Positions 9,978-21,913 of a DNA stretch of 64,000 nucleotides are shown piece by piece. The position numbers were made by a program, and so were the translations under genes. The first letter of the stretch is position 1. Each line of letters opens with the position of its first letter. The notes below the pieces were generated by a model, which was given only the letters and a program-made list of their open reading frames with translations, was not told the origin of the DNA and searched no databases. Source of the stretch: Avena insularis (Eukaryota > Streptophyta > Magnoliopsida > Poales > Poaceae); contig CM042684.1 of NCBI GenBank assembly GCA_023614405.1, forward strand, positions 474,185,650 to 474,249,649, written 5' to 3'.

Positions 9978-10659
9978 TACGAGCTCTCTCAAAGACAGTA
10001 CTAAGTGTTCATCAAGCGGCGATCCTTCTGCAAACTTTGGCCAATTGTTGTGCTACGGCGATGGGGGAAGCTTTGTTGGACATACACGCCTAATGCTGAA
10101 TTTACACAATCTACATGGGGCTGCTCCGGCCCAGAACTGGTGTTTGTCTCTATACTTAGGATTTTGCTTGTATCCTCTTAGCTTGGTTATTTCATGTTTG
10201 GGGTGTTGCTCTCTAAAAACTCGTTACTTGTTTCGATAGTTTCCCATTGGAATGCTTATGTACTTTTGGTCCGCTTTCTTAAAAAGAAAGGTATTGAAGT
10301 TACCTCCTAAAATCTTCACCGTTATGCTTGGATACACCATGAAATCACGGATATTGACCTTTTGGTATACCCAAATTGGAGAGACCGCGCTTCAGATGAC
10401 CAAGTTGGGCCTAATCACTTTTAGCTACCTGGAGTTGGCAGGGCTAATTGCGGAGAGGGACTATTTCGGCATGAATTTGTCTGACACCTACGAAAACATT
10501 GAACTCAAAATATATCCATAACGTTCCTCTCAATGGGCATGTTCGTCAGTTTTCATCGTTATTTCGTCGATGACTCAGCTGCCACGTAGAATGCATTATT
10601 GGCACCAACATCCGTTTCTCATTCTTATTTGAGAGAATTGCATATTTGGACCTACTTGA
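9978..10659 (+). other. Downstream flank of the RRM gene; possible decayed exon
   Basis: This could hold the 3' part of the RRM gene. A frame opening MGQDNNIDTSSLKDSTKCSSS lies at 9955-10239. Another frame at 10252-10521 shows a mixed composition without a recognisable domain. I do not recognise either. The stretch ends at the T-run marking the LINE 3' end. Confidence 0.35.
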
Positions 10660-11099
10660 ATTTTTTTTAGACTAACATGGATCGCTCCCGGGCTTGTCCC
10701 TAAGAGGCTAAGGAAAAAGGAAAGGTAACAATTCAGATATTCATGAAAAACAACAAGACTTTTCCAGAACAAGACAGAGCAACGAAAAAGGAGGGCAAAA
10801 TCTAGGAAAAAAAACAAGGGAACAAAAGCAACATTCCAGCTAGAGCGGACAGACGAAAGGAAGCTTCATCATCCCATCACCACATGGATTGAGTCGGCAT
10901 CTTCTGGATGTTTGTTGAGGATGGTCAGCGATGCTCGCCCTCCATGCGATGTGCTGGCAGCCAGAGCATTCCAGGAGGAGGTCTAGCCAAACGACTTGCG
11001 GCTCATGCTGGCATCAGCTCTAGGGGGATTGAAGTTTCTTTGTCCTCAGTCTCACGAAGCTATCCACCTTCTCCCACGTTTCGTCTTTGAATGGCACCT

Positions 11100-14000
11100 T
11101 CCAGTTCCAAAGATAGTCCAAGACCAGGTGCCACACCTACTTCATATTCAGCCAAATTTTCATGTTAAACACAATGCTATGCCTATTGTTCCAAATGCCC
11201 CACAAGACAACAGATGTAACAAAATTGAGCTGTAGATATTTCTTGCTACAAATCCATTTTGAAGCTATAGAAATGAAGTCAATGATATGAACATTGAAAA
11301 CTTCAAAAACATCATCCCAAAGCAGCCTAGAGATATTACTCAAAGAATAGATGTTTAACACTTTCTATGACTTTAGAAAGACTACATTCAAGGGGTTTTG
11401 GGAGACCCCTTTTCCTAATGTTATCCCTTGTCATGATCTTATTCTGGGACAATCGCCTGAGGAAAACCTGAATTATAGGTGGGATATTAAGCTCCCAAAC
11501 AACAGGTAGATAAACCTGTTGCACACCTCTAAAATTGGTAATGGCATAGAGAGATTTAGAGGAATAAACCCCAAAAGATCCATATTGCCAAATCACCTGG
11601 TCTTCTGTGGAGCTAAGATCAATACTTCTGGTAATCTCAAGAATATCAAGCCATTGCTCCACCATATTATCAGAAAAGGTCCTCCTAAATGTAACTTGTA
11701 ACTGGTTACCATCCCAAAGCTCAGCTATAGTTTTGGTTTGTTGGTTAACTAGAAAATATATGTCCCAATAATGGGTTGCTAAAGGAGAACTACCAAACCA
11801 AACATCCACCCTGAATATAACCAACCTAACATCACCTACTTTCCATCTATAATCCAATCTAACTGTGCATTGTTGATTGCACCCCTTCCAAAAGACAGAT
11901 GGGTGTGCATCTTGACAACAAAGGATATTATGACTTCTAGTGACATATTTAGCTGCTATCACCTTTCTACAAAGCCTTCCCTCCCCCGGGATGTATCTCT
12001 TAATCCAAGAACCTAAAGGCAAAGGTTTAAGTCTTTCAGATTAGGGATACCTAAACCCCCATACTCTTTTTTCACACAAATAGAAGGCCAGTTTGCTAGA
12101 TGGATTTTCCTATTGGCTTCCTGGTCACTCCACATGCAGTGGGCCAGCTAATAATTGTTGATCATATCTAGGGCTCATTTAGGAAATTTAAAAAAGTAAA
12201 TCATGTAAATAGGGATGCTGGATAACACAGTTTGAATAAGAATCATTTTTGCTTCCATGGAAAGAAGTTTTCCTCTCCAGCTAGACATCCTCTTTAAAAT
12301 ATTCTCTACCAGGGGCTGAAGATCTTCTCTCTTCAATTTCTCAAAATGAAGAGGGAGCCCCAGATATTTAATAGGGAAATACCCAACTAGACACTGAAAA
12401 ATATCTAAAAAAGGCTTAACTTCCTCTATTCCCATGTTTAGACTAACAAGCTCACTCTTGTGAAAATTGATATTCATCCTAGATATTTGTTCAAAACAAT
12501 TCAGAATCCATTTTAGATTAATAGCTACTTTCTCATTATTTTCCAAGAAAAGCAGGGTATCATCTACATATTGCAGACATACCACCCCACCAGGAATCAG
12601 GTTGGGATAGTGACCAGTTATCGAACCAGACTTTGATCCTTTGACCAACATCTTAAGGAATACATCCACTACAAAATTAAAGAGAAGAGGGGAAAAGGCT
12701 CTCCTTGCCTTAGAACTCTACCAGTTAGAAAAAATCCCCCTCAATATCATTGATTTCTCACCAACATACCCACCATGGGTGATCTTCCTGATGAGAGAAA
12801 TGATTTTAGGACAGAAGCCTCTAAGCTCTAGTACCTCAAATGAAATCTAAATTAACCCTATCATAGGCTTTCTCATAGTAAATTTTAAAAACTAGGCCTC
12901 TATTTTTATTTTGATGCGCCTCATGAATAATTTCATGAGCTATCAGCACACTTTCTAATATAAATCTGCCCTTAATAAATGTAGACTAGTTAGGAGAAAT
13001 CGGCTTATCAATAATTTTCTCAAACCTATTGGTTCAAACTTAAGAGAAAATCTTAAAACTACAGTTAAACAAACTAATGAGCCTAAACTTACTCATGTCC
13101 CTATAATCATCCTCTTTAGGAATCAGAGTGATCATGGCAAATTTTAACCTAAATAGATCTAGCTTACCATGAAAACAATCACAAAACAGAGCCATGAGGT
13201 CATCCTAGGCAAGATCCTAGAATTGCTGGTAAAATATGAAAGAGAGGCCATCAAGGACTTGTGCCCCATTAGCATAAGACCCAAATACATCTTCTCTAAC
13301 TTCTTCTATAGATAAATTACTACTGAACAAAAAAAATCCTCAGGGGTGACATTCTCACTAGCAGAGAAGAAGTCGTCTATGAGGGAGATATCAGGCCTCT
13401 CATCACTTTTGAAGAGGTCCTTATAAAAGTCATTAGCAATTCTTATCATATTTTTAATATCAGTCTCAGGTCCATCAGGACCACTCAAGACATGGATCGA
13501 TTTTTTCCTTCTCCTTTGGTTAACAACCACATGGAAATATGCAATGTTTCTATCCCTTCCAAAATATCTCTTTCCTTGGATTTTTGTTTGGATTTAATCT
13601 CTTATACTAGCCAAAAAGGTCTCAGTTCAGTAAGGATATCATGTAACCTACCTCTCTCCTCACCTGATAAGGAAAAGCTCTTTGACTTAATATCTAGAGA
13701 ATCATATTCCTCCATCAACTCTTTCTTATGTCTCCTAATATCTACTTCTACATTGGAACTCCAGCCTTGGCAAGCTTCCTAAATGTTCTAGTCTTGTATG
13801 GCCAAGCATCCATGGCACTCCTAAATGTCCTATTGCTAGTCCAAGCTTTAAGCACAATATCCCTAAAGTCATGTCTAGTAATCCACCATTTTTCAAATGT
13901 AAAGCTACTCTTTATAGGGGCCTGATCTTCACCGGAATCCCAAATGATGGGAGTGTGATCAATACCTATTTTTGGTAAAGCTCTAGCATTAGCCAGTGGA

Positions 14001-14560
14001 TAAGAAACCTCAAAACTAGTAGTACAAAATATTATATTTATCCTACTCATTATAAGGTTCTCTTAGTTATTACCCCAAGTGAAAGCTCTACCAGATAGAC
14101 CAATTTCTACTAGAGCCCAGATATCAATCCAAGCACTAAATCTATCTGCCCATCTTAGATCTATATGACCATTGCTTTTATCTATTTGGGATCTAACATG
14201 ATTAAAATCTTCCCCAATGATAGCATGGCCCTCCCAATGTAGAAAAAGTTCATGGAGTTCAGAAATGAACTCATGTTTTTTCCTTCCTCATAGGGAGAGC
14301 CATAAACAGTAGTGATTCTAACAACAAACTCAGTGAGCTTATTTTTTATCACAACACTAACTAAGAATTTACATACTTCCCAAGATATAATCTCAAAGAG
14401 GTCATCATTTACACCTACTAGAATACCCTAGTAGAGCCACTAGCTGGTAGGTGATTCCAATAAAAATTCCTATTGCCTAGAATATACATTAGAAAGGAGT
14501 TAGAGGAACTCTCTTTTTTGTCTCTTGAAAACCAACATAATCAAGATTAAGTGGGATCAA
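11100..14560 (-). pseudogene. LINE ORF2: endonuclease-reverse transcriptase, broken
   Basis: On the minus strand from about 14.56 kb the AP-type endonuclease appears, with VYGSPYEEGKKHEF, then IIGEDFN, RFSAWIDIWALVEI, and DHTPIIWDSG at 13.96 kb. The RT follows. Motif A reads KIYYEKAYDRV near 12.87 kb, with Tyr where the first catalytic Asp is expected. YVDD is at 12559-12570, and YLGLPLHF and SSWRGKLLSMEAK follow. The zf-RVT tail (12022-11336) ends VVLWGIWNNRHSIVFN near 11.2 kb. At least several frameshifts and stops (for example between 13300 and 12670) break the frame. In L1 elements this protein nicks DNA and performs target-primed reverse transcription. Confidence 0.88.
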
Positions 14561-14849
14561 GTTATCTTCTATATTTTTTGTCTACCAGGGGCAGGGGCAG
14601 TAATACCCCCTCCGATTCCAAAACCCAACCTTCGTTTAAAAAATTCATGGGGTGCTTGCCCCTTCTCCTAACTACTTCAGTCCAACTAGTATCCCCTGTG
14701 TCATCCATTACCACAATTGTATTATACTATTGGGGAGTGCATGGGGAGGTAATATATACAGACACAAGAGGATCATCAGTACTAGTGACTTGCTAGTCAC
14801 CACTATTAACATCTACATCAAAAAAATTAACTCCTATAGATCCAGACAT

Positions 14850-15301
14850 ACTAAGTAACTCATCTACCTATAAAACATTAAAAGGATTTGTTCTCATTAT
14901 ACCTGTCATTTTCTTCTGAGTCTAGCAGGCAGGCATCAAATTCTTCTTATTATTGAGCTCTTTGGCCATTTCCATCAAATTCATGGACCTGTCAATCATA
15001 TTTCTTTGCTTGGTAGGCACCACTGGTCCCCATAATTTCTGCTTTTTTCACCCATTCTGACTTTTCCCAGCACAACTTGTTTGCAGTGTGTAGCCAAAGG
15101 AGGGAACAATGTCTTCAGGGAGGGCAATTGCTTGTGACTGGTCTAGGTCTTCAACCACTTCTGCTTCTTTCAACTCCCTCCAAAATCTAGCAACCTTAGC
15201 AGTATCTTCATTGCCTTGGGACACATGAGTTTTATCCCAAACAAACATCCCTTCTGCCCCCATAGCCCTTTCTCTAGCTGGTATAGCTCACAACCAAGAA
15301 T
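14850..15301 (-). pseudogene. LINE ORF1, 3' part
   Basis: A minus-strand frame at 15263-15048 reads MGAEGMFVWDKTHVSQGN, then ARFWRELKEAEVVEDL. It lies just upstream (minus sense) of the endonuclease, where a LINE ORF1 C-terminal region is expected. It stops abruptly at the CACTA left terminus. Its upstream continuation is at 39727-39853 and 41220-41870. I do not see a clear CCHC knuckle. Function is inferred from position: a nucleic-acid-binding chaperone. Confidence 0.55.
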
Positions 15302-15329
15302 CACTACTAGGGAAAAGCTCAGTGGAGTC

Positions 15330-15600
15330 GCATGTAAGAAGCCATTAGAGGCGCATTAGTGATGTGACTCGAGCGCCCCGCTGCTAGTATTTCTTACCCA
15401 AGTCGCATTTCGTATGCGCCTTGTATAAGATGCATATGCGAGGCGCATATCAATAAAGGAGGCGCATACTGATATGCGCCTCGCATATGTAGCTTATACA
15501 AGGTGCATACCAAATGCGACTCTAGTATCTTTGCAAGATGCGCCTTACCTATGTCTGCATATGCGCCTCCAATAAGTTTATAGATGCGCCTCAAATAGCA
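15330..15600. repeat. CACTA subterminal repeats, left end
   Basis: At least ten GCGCAT/ATGCGC motifs occur in both orientations, several as palindromes such as TATGCGAGGCGCATA (about 15434) and GATATGCGCCTCGCATATG. In En/Spm-type elements such motifs are binding sites for the TNPA-type protein that brings the ends together. Confidence 0.85.
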
Positions 15601-15910
15601 ATTTAAATTTTTAAATTTTATAGAACCACAATACAGTCTAGAATACACAATACACAGGTATTATACAGTCCAGAATACGGTATATACAACACATAATTTT
15701 CAGAAAGTTGCAATTGGCCAAAACATAGTATAACCAACACTAATACAAGTACATCACGCATCAACTTGAATTAATCTGCGACATACGATAGTTCACACAT
15801 GAACCAACTAGCTAGAGTACATCACACACAACACCAAGTTCACATCTCTCGGGGGACCGATCGAACACAAGTTCACAATCATATTACAACTACATGCACA
15901 CCCGAGCTCT

Positions 15911-16141
15911 CTAGGTGAAGTACATCACACCACCTACCATGAAGAGCAAGGTGGTGATCACGACGAAGTTCCTCCACTTCTTCCTCCCATGCTTCCTACA
16001 CTTCTCTTCCACCACCTCTCTACTCTTGTAGCCTTTGTAGCTGTTGTCCGATAATTCGTTCACTTGCTTCTAGCAGTCTTTCCACTTCTCATACACACCT
16101 GGAACCCTACCGATGTACACAACATAGCACTTCTTCGCCAT
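15911..16141 (-). pseudogene. Small CACTA-borne viroplasmin/RNase H1 N-terminal-domain protein
   Basis: From ATG (16141-16139) the frame reads KKCYVVYIGRVPGVYEKW followed by KDC, a TAG stop at codon 24, then KQVNELSDNSYKGYKSREVV. It ends with a hydrophobic tail, FVVITTLLFMVGGVMYF, before TAG at 15913-15911. Total length is 76 codons. The YVV..GR.PG.Y..W...C motif is the N-terminal domain shared by eukaryotic RNase H1 and caulimoviral viroplasmins, which binds RNA/DNA hybrid or double-stranded RNA. Versions with a C-terminal transmembrane tail occur as accessory genes of grass CACTA elements. The stop could be a CAG to TAG change. The ORF is short and lies third in the element's minus-strand gene order. 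Its role in transposition is unknown. Confidence 0.75.
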
Positions 16142-16299
16142 CTCCTGTACACAAGATAGATGATATTAGCTATGTTAGTGGAAATCAATAGTAGTTCATA
16201 AGATAAAATCATGCATATATATATGGGTGCCATGATATACGAGTATCGCCATACTATATGAATCACGAACTTATTTGTCTCCTCTCTCGACTTTGGGAC

Positions 16300-17760
16300 T
16301 ACATAATTCACCATTTAATTTAATTCACGCTATCTAATCTATTCGTATTGCCAAATACAAAAGAAGAGAAATACTTCCATAGTTCATATAGCATGGGCAT
16401 GATATGTCCAATGGTAAACTAATGAAAGGATTCAGTCTCCACGGCAATGACTCATTTCGAGTTTGGTGTGTCGAAAGGAGTCGTTGTCGTGGACTCATAA
16501 TCCTTTCCTTGGCTTACCATTGAACATATTATGTCTTATGTATATAAATCTCGAAAATATTTTTCCTCTTTCAAATTTGGGGATACGAGATGAAATAGTA
16601 TTAACTAACACAATGTCACCATGCTATATATACGAATCACGAACTTATTTGTCCCCTCTCTCGACTTTGGGGCTACATAGTTTACCATTTCATTGTATCG
16701 CCAAAGACGAAAGGAAATAAATCATTCCATGATTCATATAACAATGTTGCCAATGCTATACGAATATTGTAGTAATGTCTTTCCTTTCGAATTTTGGGCT
16801 ACAGTGAGATATTTGAAACTACATACTTCACCATTTCATTTAATTGGTGTTATCTAATCTATTTGTATCGCCAAAGACAAAAGAAGAGAAATACTTCCAT
16901 GATTCATATAGCATGGGCATGATATGTCTAGTGGTAAACCAAACGGTCTCCATGTCAACGACTCATTTCGAGTTCGGTGTGTCCAAAGAAGTTGTTGTCA
17001 TGGACCCAGAATCCTTTCCTTGGCTTACCACTAAACATATTATGTCTTATGTATATGAATCTCGAAAATATTTGTCCTCTTTCGACTTTGGGGCTACGAG
17101 ATAAAATAGTTTATCATTTCATTGTATCGCCAAAGATGAAAGGAAAGAAATCATTCCACGATTCATATAACAATGTCGCCAATGCTATAAAAATAGTGAA
17201 GTAATGTCTTTCCTTTCGACTTTGGGGCTACAATGAGATATTTGAAACTAAATACTTCACTATTTCATTTAATTCACGCTATCTAATCTATTCGTATCAC
17301 CAAAGATAAAAGAAGATAAATACTTCCACGATTCATATAGCATGGGCATGATATGTCCAACGGTAAAGCAAGGAAAGGATTCGGTCTCCAAGACAATGAC
17401 TCATTTCGAGTTTGATGTGTCAAAAGGATTCGTTGCCGTGGACCTAGAATCCTTTCCTGGGCTTACCGCTAAACATATTATGTCTTATGTATATGAATCT
17501 CAAAAATATTTGTCCTCTTTCGACTTTTGGGCTACGAGATGAAATAGTATTAACTAACACAATGTCGCCATGCTATATATATACGAATCACGAACTTATT
17601 TGTCCCCTCTCTCGACTTTGGGGCTACATAGTTTATCATTCCATTGTATCACCAAAGTTGAAAGGAAAGAAATCATTCCATGATTCATATAACAATGTCG
17701 CCAATGCTATATGAATAGTGAAGTAATGTCTTTCCTTTCGACTTTGGGGCTATGAGATGA
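16300..17760. repeat. Tandem repeats of about 430-520 bp in the CACTA 3' region
   Basis: ATTCATATAGCATGGGCATG starts units near 16383, 16903 and 17332. Within each unit the order is GACTCATTTCGAGTTTGGTG, GGCTTACC..(T/A)AACATATTATGTC, CTCGAAAATATTTTTCCTC-like and CGACTTTGGGGCTACA. The middle unit lacks or rearranges part of the downstream block. The array also contains multiple CTTTCGACTTTGGGGCTA submotifs. No coding potential or known family was recognised. Confidence 0.85.
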
Positions 17761-18185
17761 ACTAGTATTAACTTGGGTGACATTGTTACAAGTCCACTTG
17801 CCTCATACTTAGGTTGGGCACAGAAATAACAATGTCGCTGGTGGATCTGGTGCGACAAGTAGAGGAAGCTCAAATTACAAGTCTACTTGGCACACCAGAT
17901 CCAGCAGTGGTATAGTCACACACATATATAGTGCCACAACACGTTTTTATCATCGGCATTTCGAAGAAATACAAAAAAAGCAAACCTCGAAGTAGGGCAA
18001 TAATAACGAATGAGAAGAAACATATGACCAAGCACTAAAATAGTTCATATCACAAATTACTAGCTAGCGTCGCTCATAATCAAGTTCAACGGTTTACGAA
18101 ACATACTCTAGAGGTTGCTAGGCAAGTTAACATAGGGATAAACTTTACAACACAAGTTCAGAACTAACAACTAGCTAGGCAAACA
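17761..18185. other. Non-coding CACTA interval with a small inverted repeat
   Basis: Contains GCTGGTGGATCTGGTG (about 17838) and its near complement CACCAGATCCAGCAG (about 17893), plus repeated ACAAGTC(C/T)ACTTG. It lies just past the stop of the TNPA-like gene, so it may be 3' UTR. Confidence 0.4.
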
Positions 18186-20258
18186 TCAAGACTTCTTCGG
18201 CTGATGAGTCATCTCGAGGATATTCACGATGACCCATTTAGCTCCTTTCGCTAACATCATGAACGTTCTACCATCACCCTGCTTTGCTAAGTGTTCATAT
18301 ATCTCCTTGTTGCGTGGTGGTGTGCCGCCATAGAAGAGGCCCCCGGATTTTATGACTTGTTGGTGCAAGATTGTCGAGATATCCTCCTGGATATCGAAGA
18401 AATCCATCCCGAGGTTGCGATACTATATACATTCAAGATCTTCAGCCCACCTTCAGAGGTCAGATGGTAGCACGCTATTATGCTGGTCCCGTACGAACGC
18501 CTTCATGTGGTGTAGGGCGTAGAAGGCATCCTTCCCGCTGTCAGGCGCCTGCTTGGCATAGGGGAACTCTGTTGTGTGGCTGAACACGTGCATGTCGTGC
18601 CTCTTAACTGTCCTACTAGGGATGGCACCTCCCGCCACCCATTGCAGTGGAGTCTCAAGGGAATCTACTGGCAATTAAGGTGCTCCTTTTAATAGAGCAC
18701 CGGAGCAAAGCATTAACACTCCGTGAACACACCTGATCCTCATATCATAGCCATCCCCTCCAGTTATCCCGATTTCTGTCACTTCGGGGCCTCGGGTTCC
18801 GGGCAACAATATGTGTATACAACTTGTAGGTAAGATCATAAACAATACTATCATCTTGAATCAATAACATGTTCAGATCTGAAATCATGGCACTCGGGCC
18901 CTAGTGACAAGCATTAAGCATAACAAGTTGCAACAATGTCAAAAAGCACTAACAATAGATACTAGGCACCATGCCCTAACAATCTGATGCAATTACATGA
19001 ATGATCGCATCCAATCCCTACCATCCCCATAGCCTACCGCGAGGGATTACTCACTCATGGATGGGGGAATCATGGATGGTTGATGGAGAAGCGTCGATGA
19101 TGATGATGGCGGTGATCTCCTCTAATTCCCCATCCCGGAAGGTGCCAACATGGAGTTTCTGGTTCTGAATCATGGTTTCTGGTGGTGGCGGCGTACTGGA
19201 ACTCTATCTGGAAAAACGTCGAACCCCCCTCTGTTTTTAGGTCAGAGGGCTTATATAGGCAAAAGGAGAGGTCGAGGCAGAGTTCGAGGCGGCCACACCA
19301 CCTCCTGGCACGGCCTGGCCTGGCCCACGCGGCCAGGTGGTGTGTGCCCCTCATGGCCCCTATTCTTCTCGTCTTCTGGCTCCGTGAGTCTTCTGGTAAA
19401 ATAGGGGTTTTGCGATATTTTCCGGGATTTTTCCTGAAAGTTGATTTCCTGCACAAAAACGAGACACCAAAGCAATTCTGTTGAAAACAGCATTACTCCG
19501 CATTAGTTGTATCCAAATCACACAAATTAGAGAAGAAACAATAGCAAAAGTGTTCGGGAAAGCAGATACGTTTTGGACGTATCAGCCTCCTTCACAATAT
19601 CTTGGAGCAACTGCAGAAACTTCTCCACTTCACAGCCTCCTTAGGTGTTTTACCTCGGTGCTCTTGGCCTTCTTCCTGTCCTTCCGCGGTGAGGTGCCAT
19701 AGTATTCCGACCATATAATACCACCAAAGCCGGGCACACGGCCAGCCGATGACGGTGGCGCCTGGGGCTCGACATTCTTGACCCGATTTAGTGCCCTGTT
19801 AAAAGTGGTGTCCCACTTGGTGACCGGTGCCGACCCCTGGGATGAGGAGCTCCTACATTCCTCATCCTCCACATAAGGAACGTGAATCATTTGAGAAATT
19901 GGACTTCATTGATTAATTGTGAATACAATTAATCGACTTGCATGCAAATTACTTACATATTTATTGATGAAGTCTATCACCTTCGGAGCAAAGGGGCCGC
20001 CGGGTTCCGAGGAATATTCAGAACTCCCGTTCGGCTTGCGAAACCGGGCCCTTACAAAGTACTTTGCCTGCGGTTCGGCGATATCGGAAAAGGGAGGTGT
20101 CCCCCCTTCTCATGAGCTACGTCGTCCTCCTTCTCCAAATTATAGCTCTATAACCACCGGATACAAGATGGTGGGTACCAATGTTCATCTCGTACAACTC
20201 CTTGAAGTACAGACTCTTAGCCTTACCCGATTCACATCTGGCCTTGAACACCTTGAAG
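18186..20258 (-). pseudogene. CACTA TNPA/Ptta-like protein, C-terminal part
   Basis: Continues the gene that starts at 32143. At the copia insertion the minus-strand frame passes smoothly from KEEY on the right side into FKVFKARCESGKAKSLYF on the left, which proves that the copia element sits inside this ORF. It goes on as KELYEMNIGTHHLVSGG (20.2 kb), MIHVPYVEDEECRSSSSQG (19.89 kb), PYAKQAPDSGKDAFYALHHM (18.6 kb), then FFDIQEDISTILHQQVI and FYGGTPPRNKEIYEHLA before the stop at 18188-18186. Several stops and frameshifts are present, and a partial LTR interrupts it at about 18650-19584. The family (plant Ptta/En/Spm transposase) includes TNPA-like proteins that bind subterminal repeats. Confidence 0.8.
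18650..19584 (-). mobile_element. Partial Ty3-gypsy-like LTR, minus orientation
   Basis: The minus-strand start TGATACGTCCAAAACGTATC is at 19584. A TATATAAG promoter-like box lies near 19254, and downstream comes the pattern GGATGGTAGGGATTGG..., as in Triticeae gypsy LTRs. The far end is not reached: the LTR sequence fades near GAGCACCTTAATTGCCAGTA (about 18676) and CACTA coding resumes by about 18620. No matching 5-bp TSD was found, so the copy is truncated. The left boundary is uncertain by about 50 bp. Confidence 0.6.
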
Positions 20259-20263
20259 TATTC

Positions 20264-21900
20264 TGAAGGAAATATGCCCTGAGAGGCAATAATAAAGTTG
20301 TTATTATGTATTACTTGTATACGATAGATGTTTATTTTACATGCTATAATTGTATTGATAGGAAACATCAATACATGTGTGTTTAATAAACAAAAAGGGT
20401 TCCTAGTCATGCCTCTCTTATAGACTAGCTTGTTGATTAACAGGATGATCAAGGTTTCCTGATCATGGACATTGGATGTTGTTAATAACAAGGTCACACC
20501 ATTGGTGGAATGATGTGATGAACATTCATCCGAAGTCAAGCATTACGATCAAGTAATTGTGTTTATATTGCTATAACATCATACGAAGTAATCTTTATCC
20601 TTAGACCCTGAGATCATGTTAATTGCTAACACTGGAAGAGTATCTTGATAACATCAAACGTCACACCGTAACAGGGTGACTATAAAGATGGGTTCAGTGC
20701 TACGAAGGTGTTATGTTGAGGCTCATGGATCAAGAGTGGAACTTGTCAATCCAGACAACGGATAGATATACTCTGGGCCCTCTCGGTGATATCACATTAG
20801 GATAGCTTGCAAGCAAGTGATGTGATCACTAGAATGTTATATCAGGACGAAAAGAGTGCATGTCGATACGAGATCAAAATAGGTATGGAGATACCGATGA
20901 TCAAATCTCGGACATGTAATATATCGAGAGACAAAGGGATTTAGTTACCGCGTTAAAGGTTCTCACGATCACAGAGTCATCGTTGAATGTGTAGGTCGAT
21001 GGATCTCGAGGTCCCATTGCTGATTATTAATCGGAGAAGGGTCTCGATCATGTACGCATTATTCATGAACCGTAGGGTGGCACATAAGAGTTACGGACAC
21101 CATTTTGGAGCACATATGTTTCAGACGAAAGAATTGCAAAGCGCAAGAATTGTTTCAATAGAAACCGGAAATTGTTTCGGGTGAAATTGCAGAAGGTGGT
21201 TCTGCATGTGATATTGAAATATTGCCAGGGGCTATATGTGAATGTTTGTTAATTAAAGTAATTAACAAAATTCTGAATAAATTTAATAAAAGAGTTTTAT
21301 TAAATGAGAGAGCATTAAATTTGGAGAAACTTAATGCATTTAAAGTGGAGACTTTAAAAGGGAATGTGAAGAGGCATTTTAATGTGGAGGAGTTACCACC
21401 ACATGAATGGGGGAGGTGAGGGGTCACCCCCCATGCGCCGCCATGGAGAGAGGGGCACCCCTCCTCCTATAAAAGGCCACCCATTCCCCCCTTCATCCTC
21501 ACACCTCCTTGTGAAGGATCTCTCTCCCCCTCTAGAATTATTCCCCCATGGTCTCGGATTAGCAAGATACATGTTCCTGGTGGCATTTCGTCTGGAAGGA
21601 GTTGCTGCTTCCGCTGGATCGCTGGAGCGAGGAGGTGGAGGTTGTCCGTTGGCTTGAACATGTGTGCGAGTGCGGATGCGCTGCTGAGTTGCAGCGCTCG
21701 GACTTCCTCATGATCTTGAGATCGGCAAGTGTACGACTACATCAACCACGAGTTCCTACTCGTTAACAAAGCTCGTTGTCTTCGAGGGTAAGTTCTCTAT
21801 GGATGTATGTCCACCCGTTTGCTTTGTACCTAGTAGATAGATCTTGGCGTGTAGTTCACACCGTAAGAAATTTTTTGTTTTCTATGCTACGGACCCAACA
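20264..21900 (+). repeat. Copia LTR1 (outer 5' LTR)
   Basis: 1637 bp, beginning TGAAGGAAATATGCCC and ending ACGGACCCAACA. It contains a TATAAAAGG box and a following purine/pyrimidine-rich leader. Followed directly by a tRNA-iMet primer site. Confidence 0.92.
21468..21476 (+). promoter_or_regulatory. TATA box of LTR1
   Basis: TATAAAAGG, about 430 bp before the LTR end, at the expected U3/R transition of a copia LTR. Drives element transcription in intact members. Confidence 0.7.
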
Positions 21901-21901
21901 G

Positions 21902-21913
21902 TGGTATCAGAGC
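21902..21913 (+). other. Primer-binding site after LTR1 (tRNA-iMet)
   Basis: TGGTATCAGAGC, complementary to the 3' end of initiator methionine tRNA, the standard primer of plant copia elements. It lies 1 nt after the LTR end. Confidence 0.92.

Noticed and set aside
16300..17760. CRISPR-like or satellite array
   Set aside because: Units are 430-520 bp, few, irregular and confined to one CACTA element in a plant genome; no repeat-spacer pattern.
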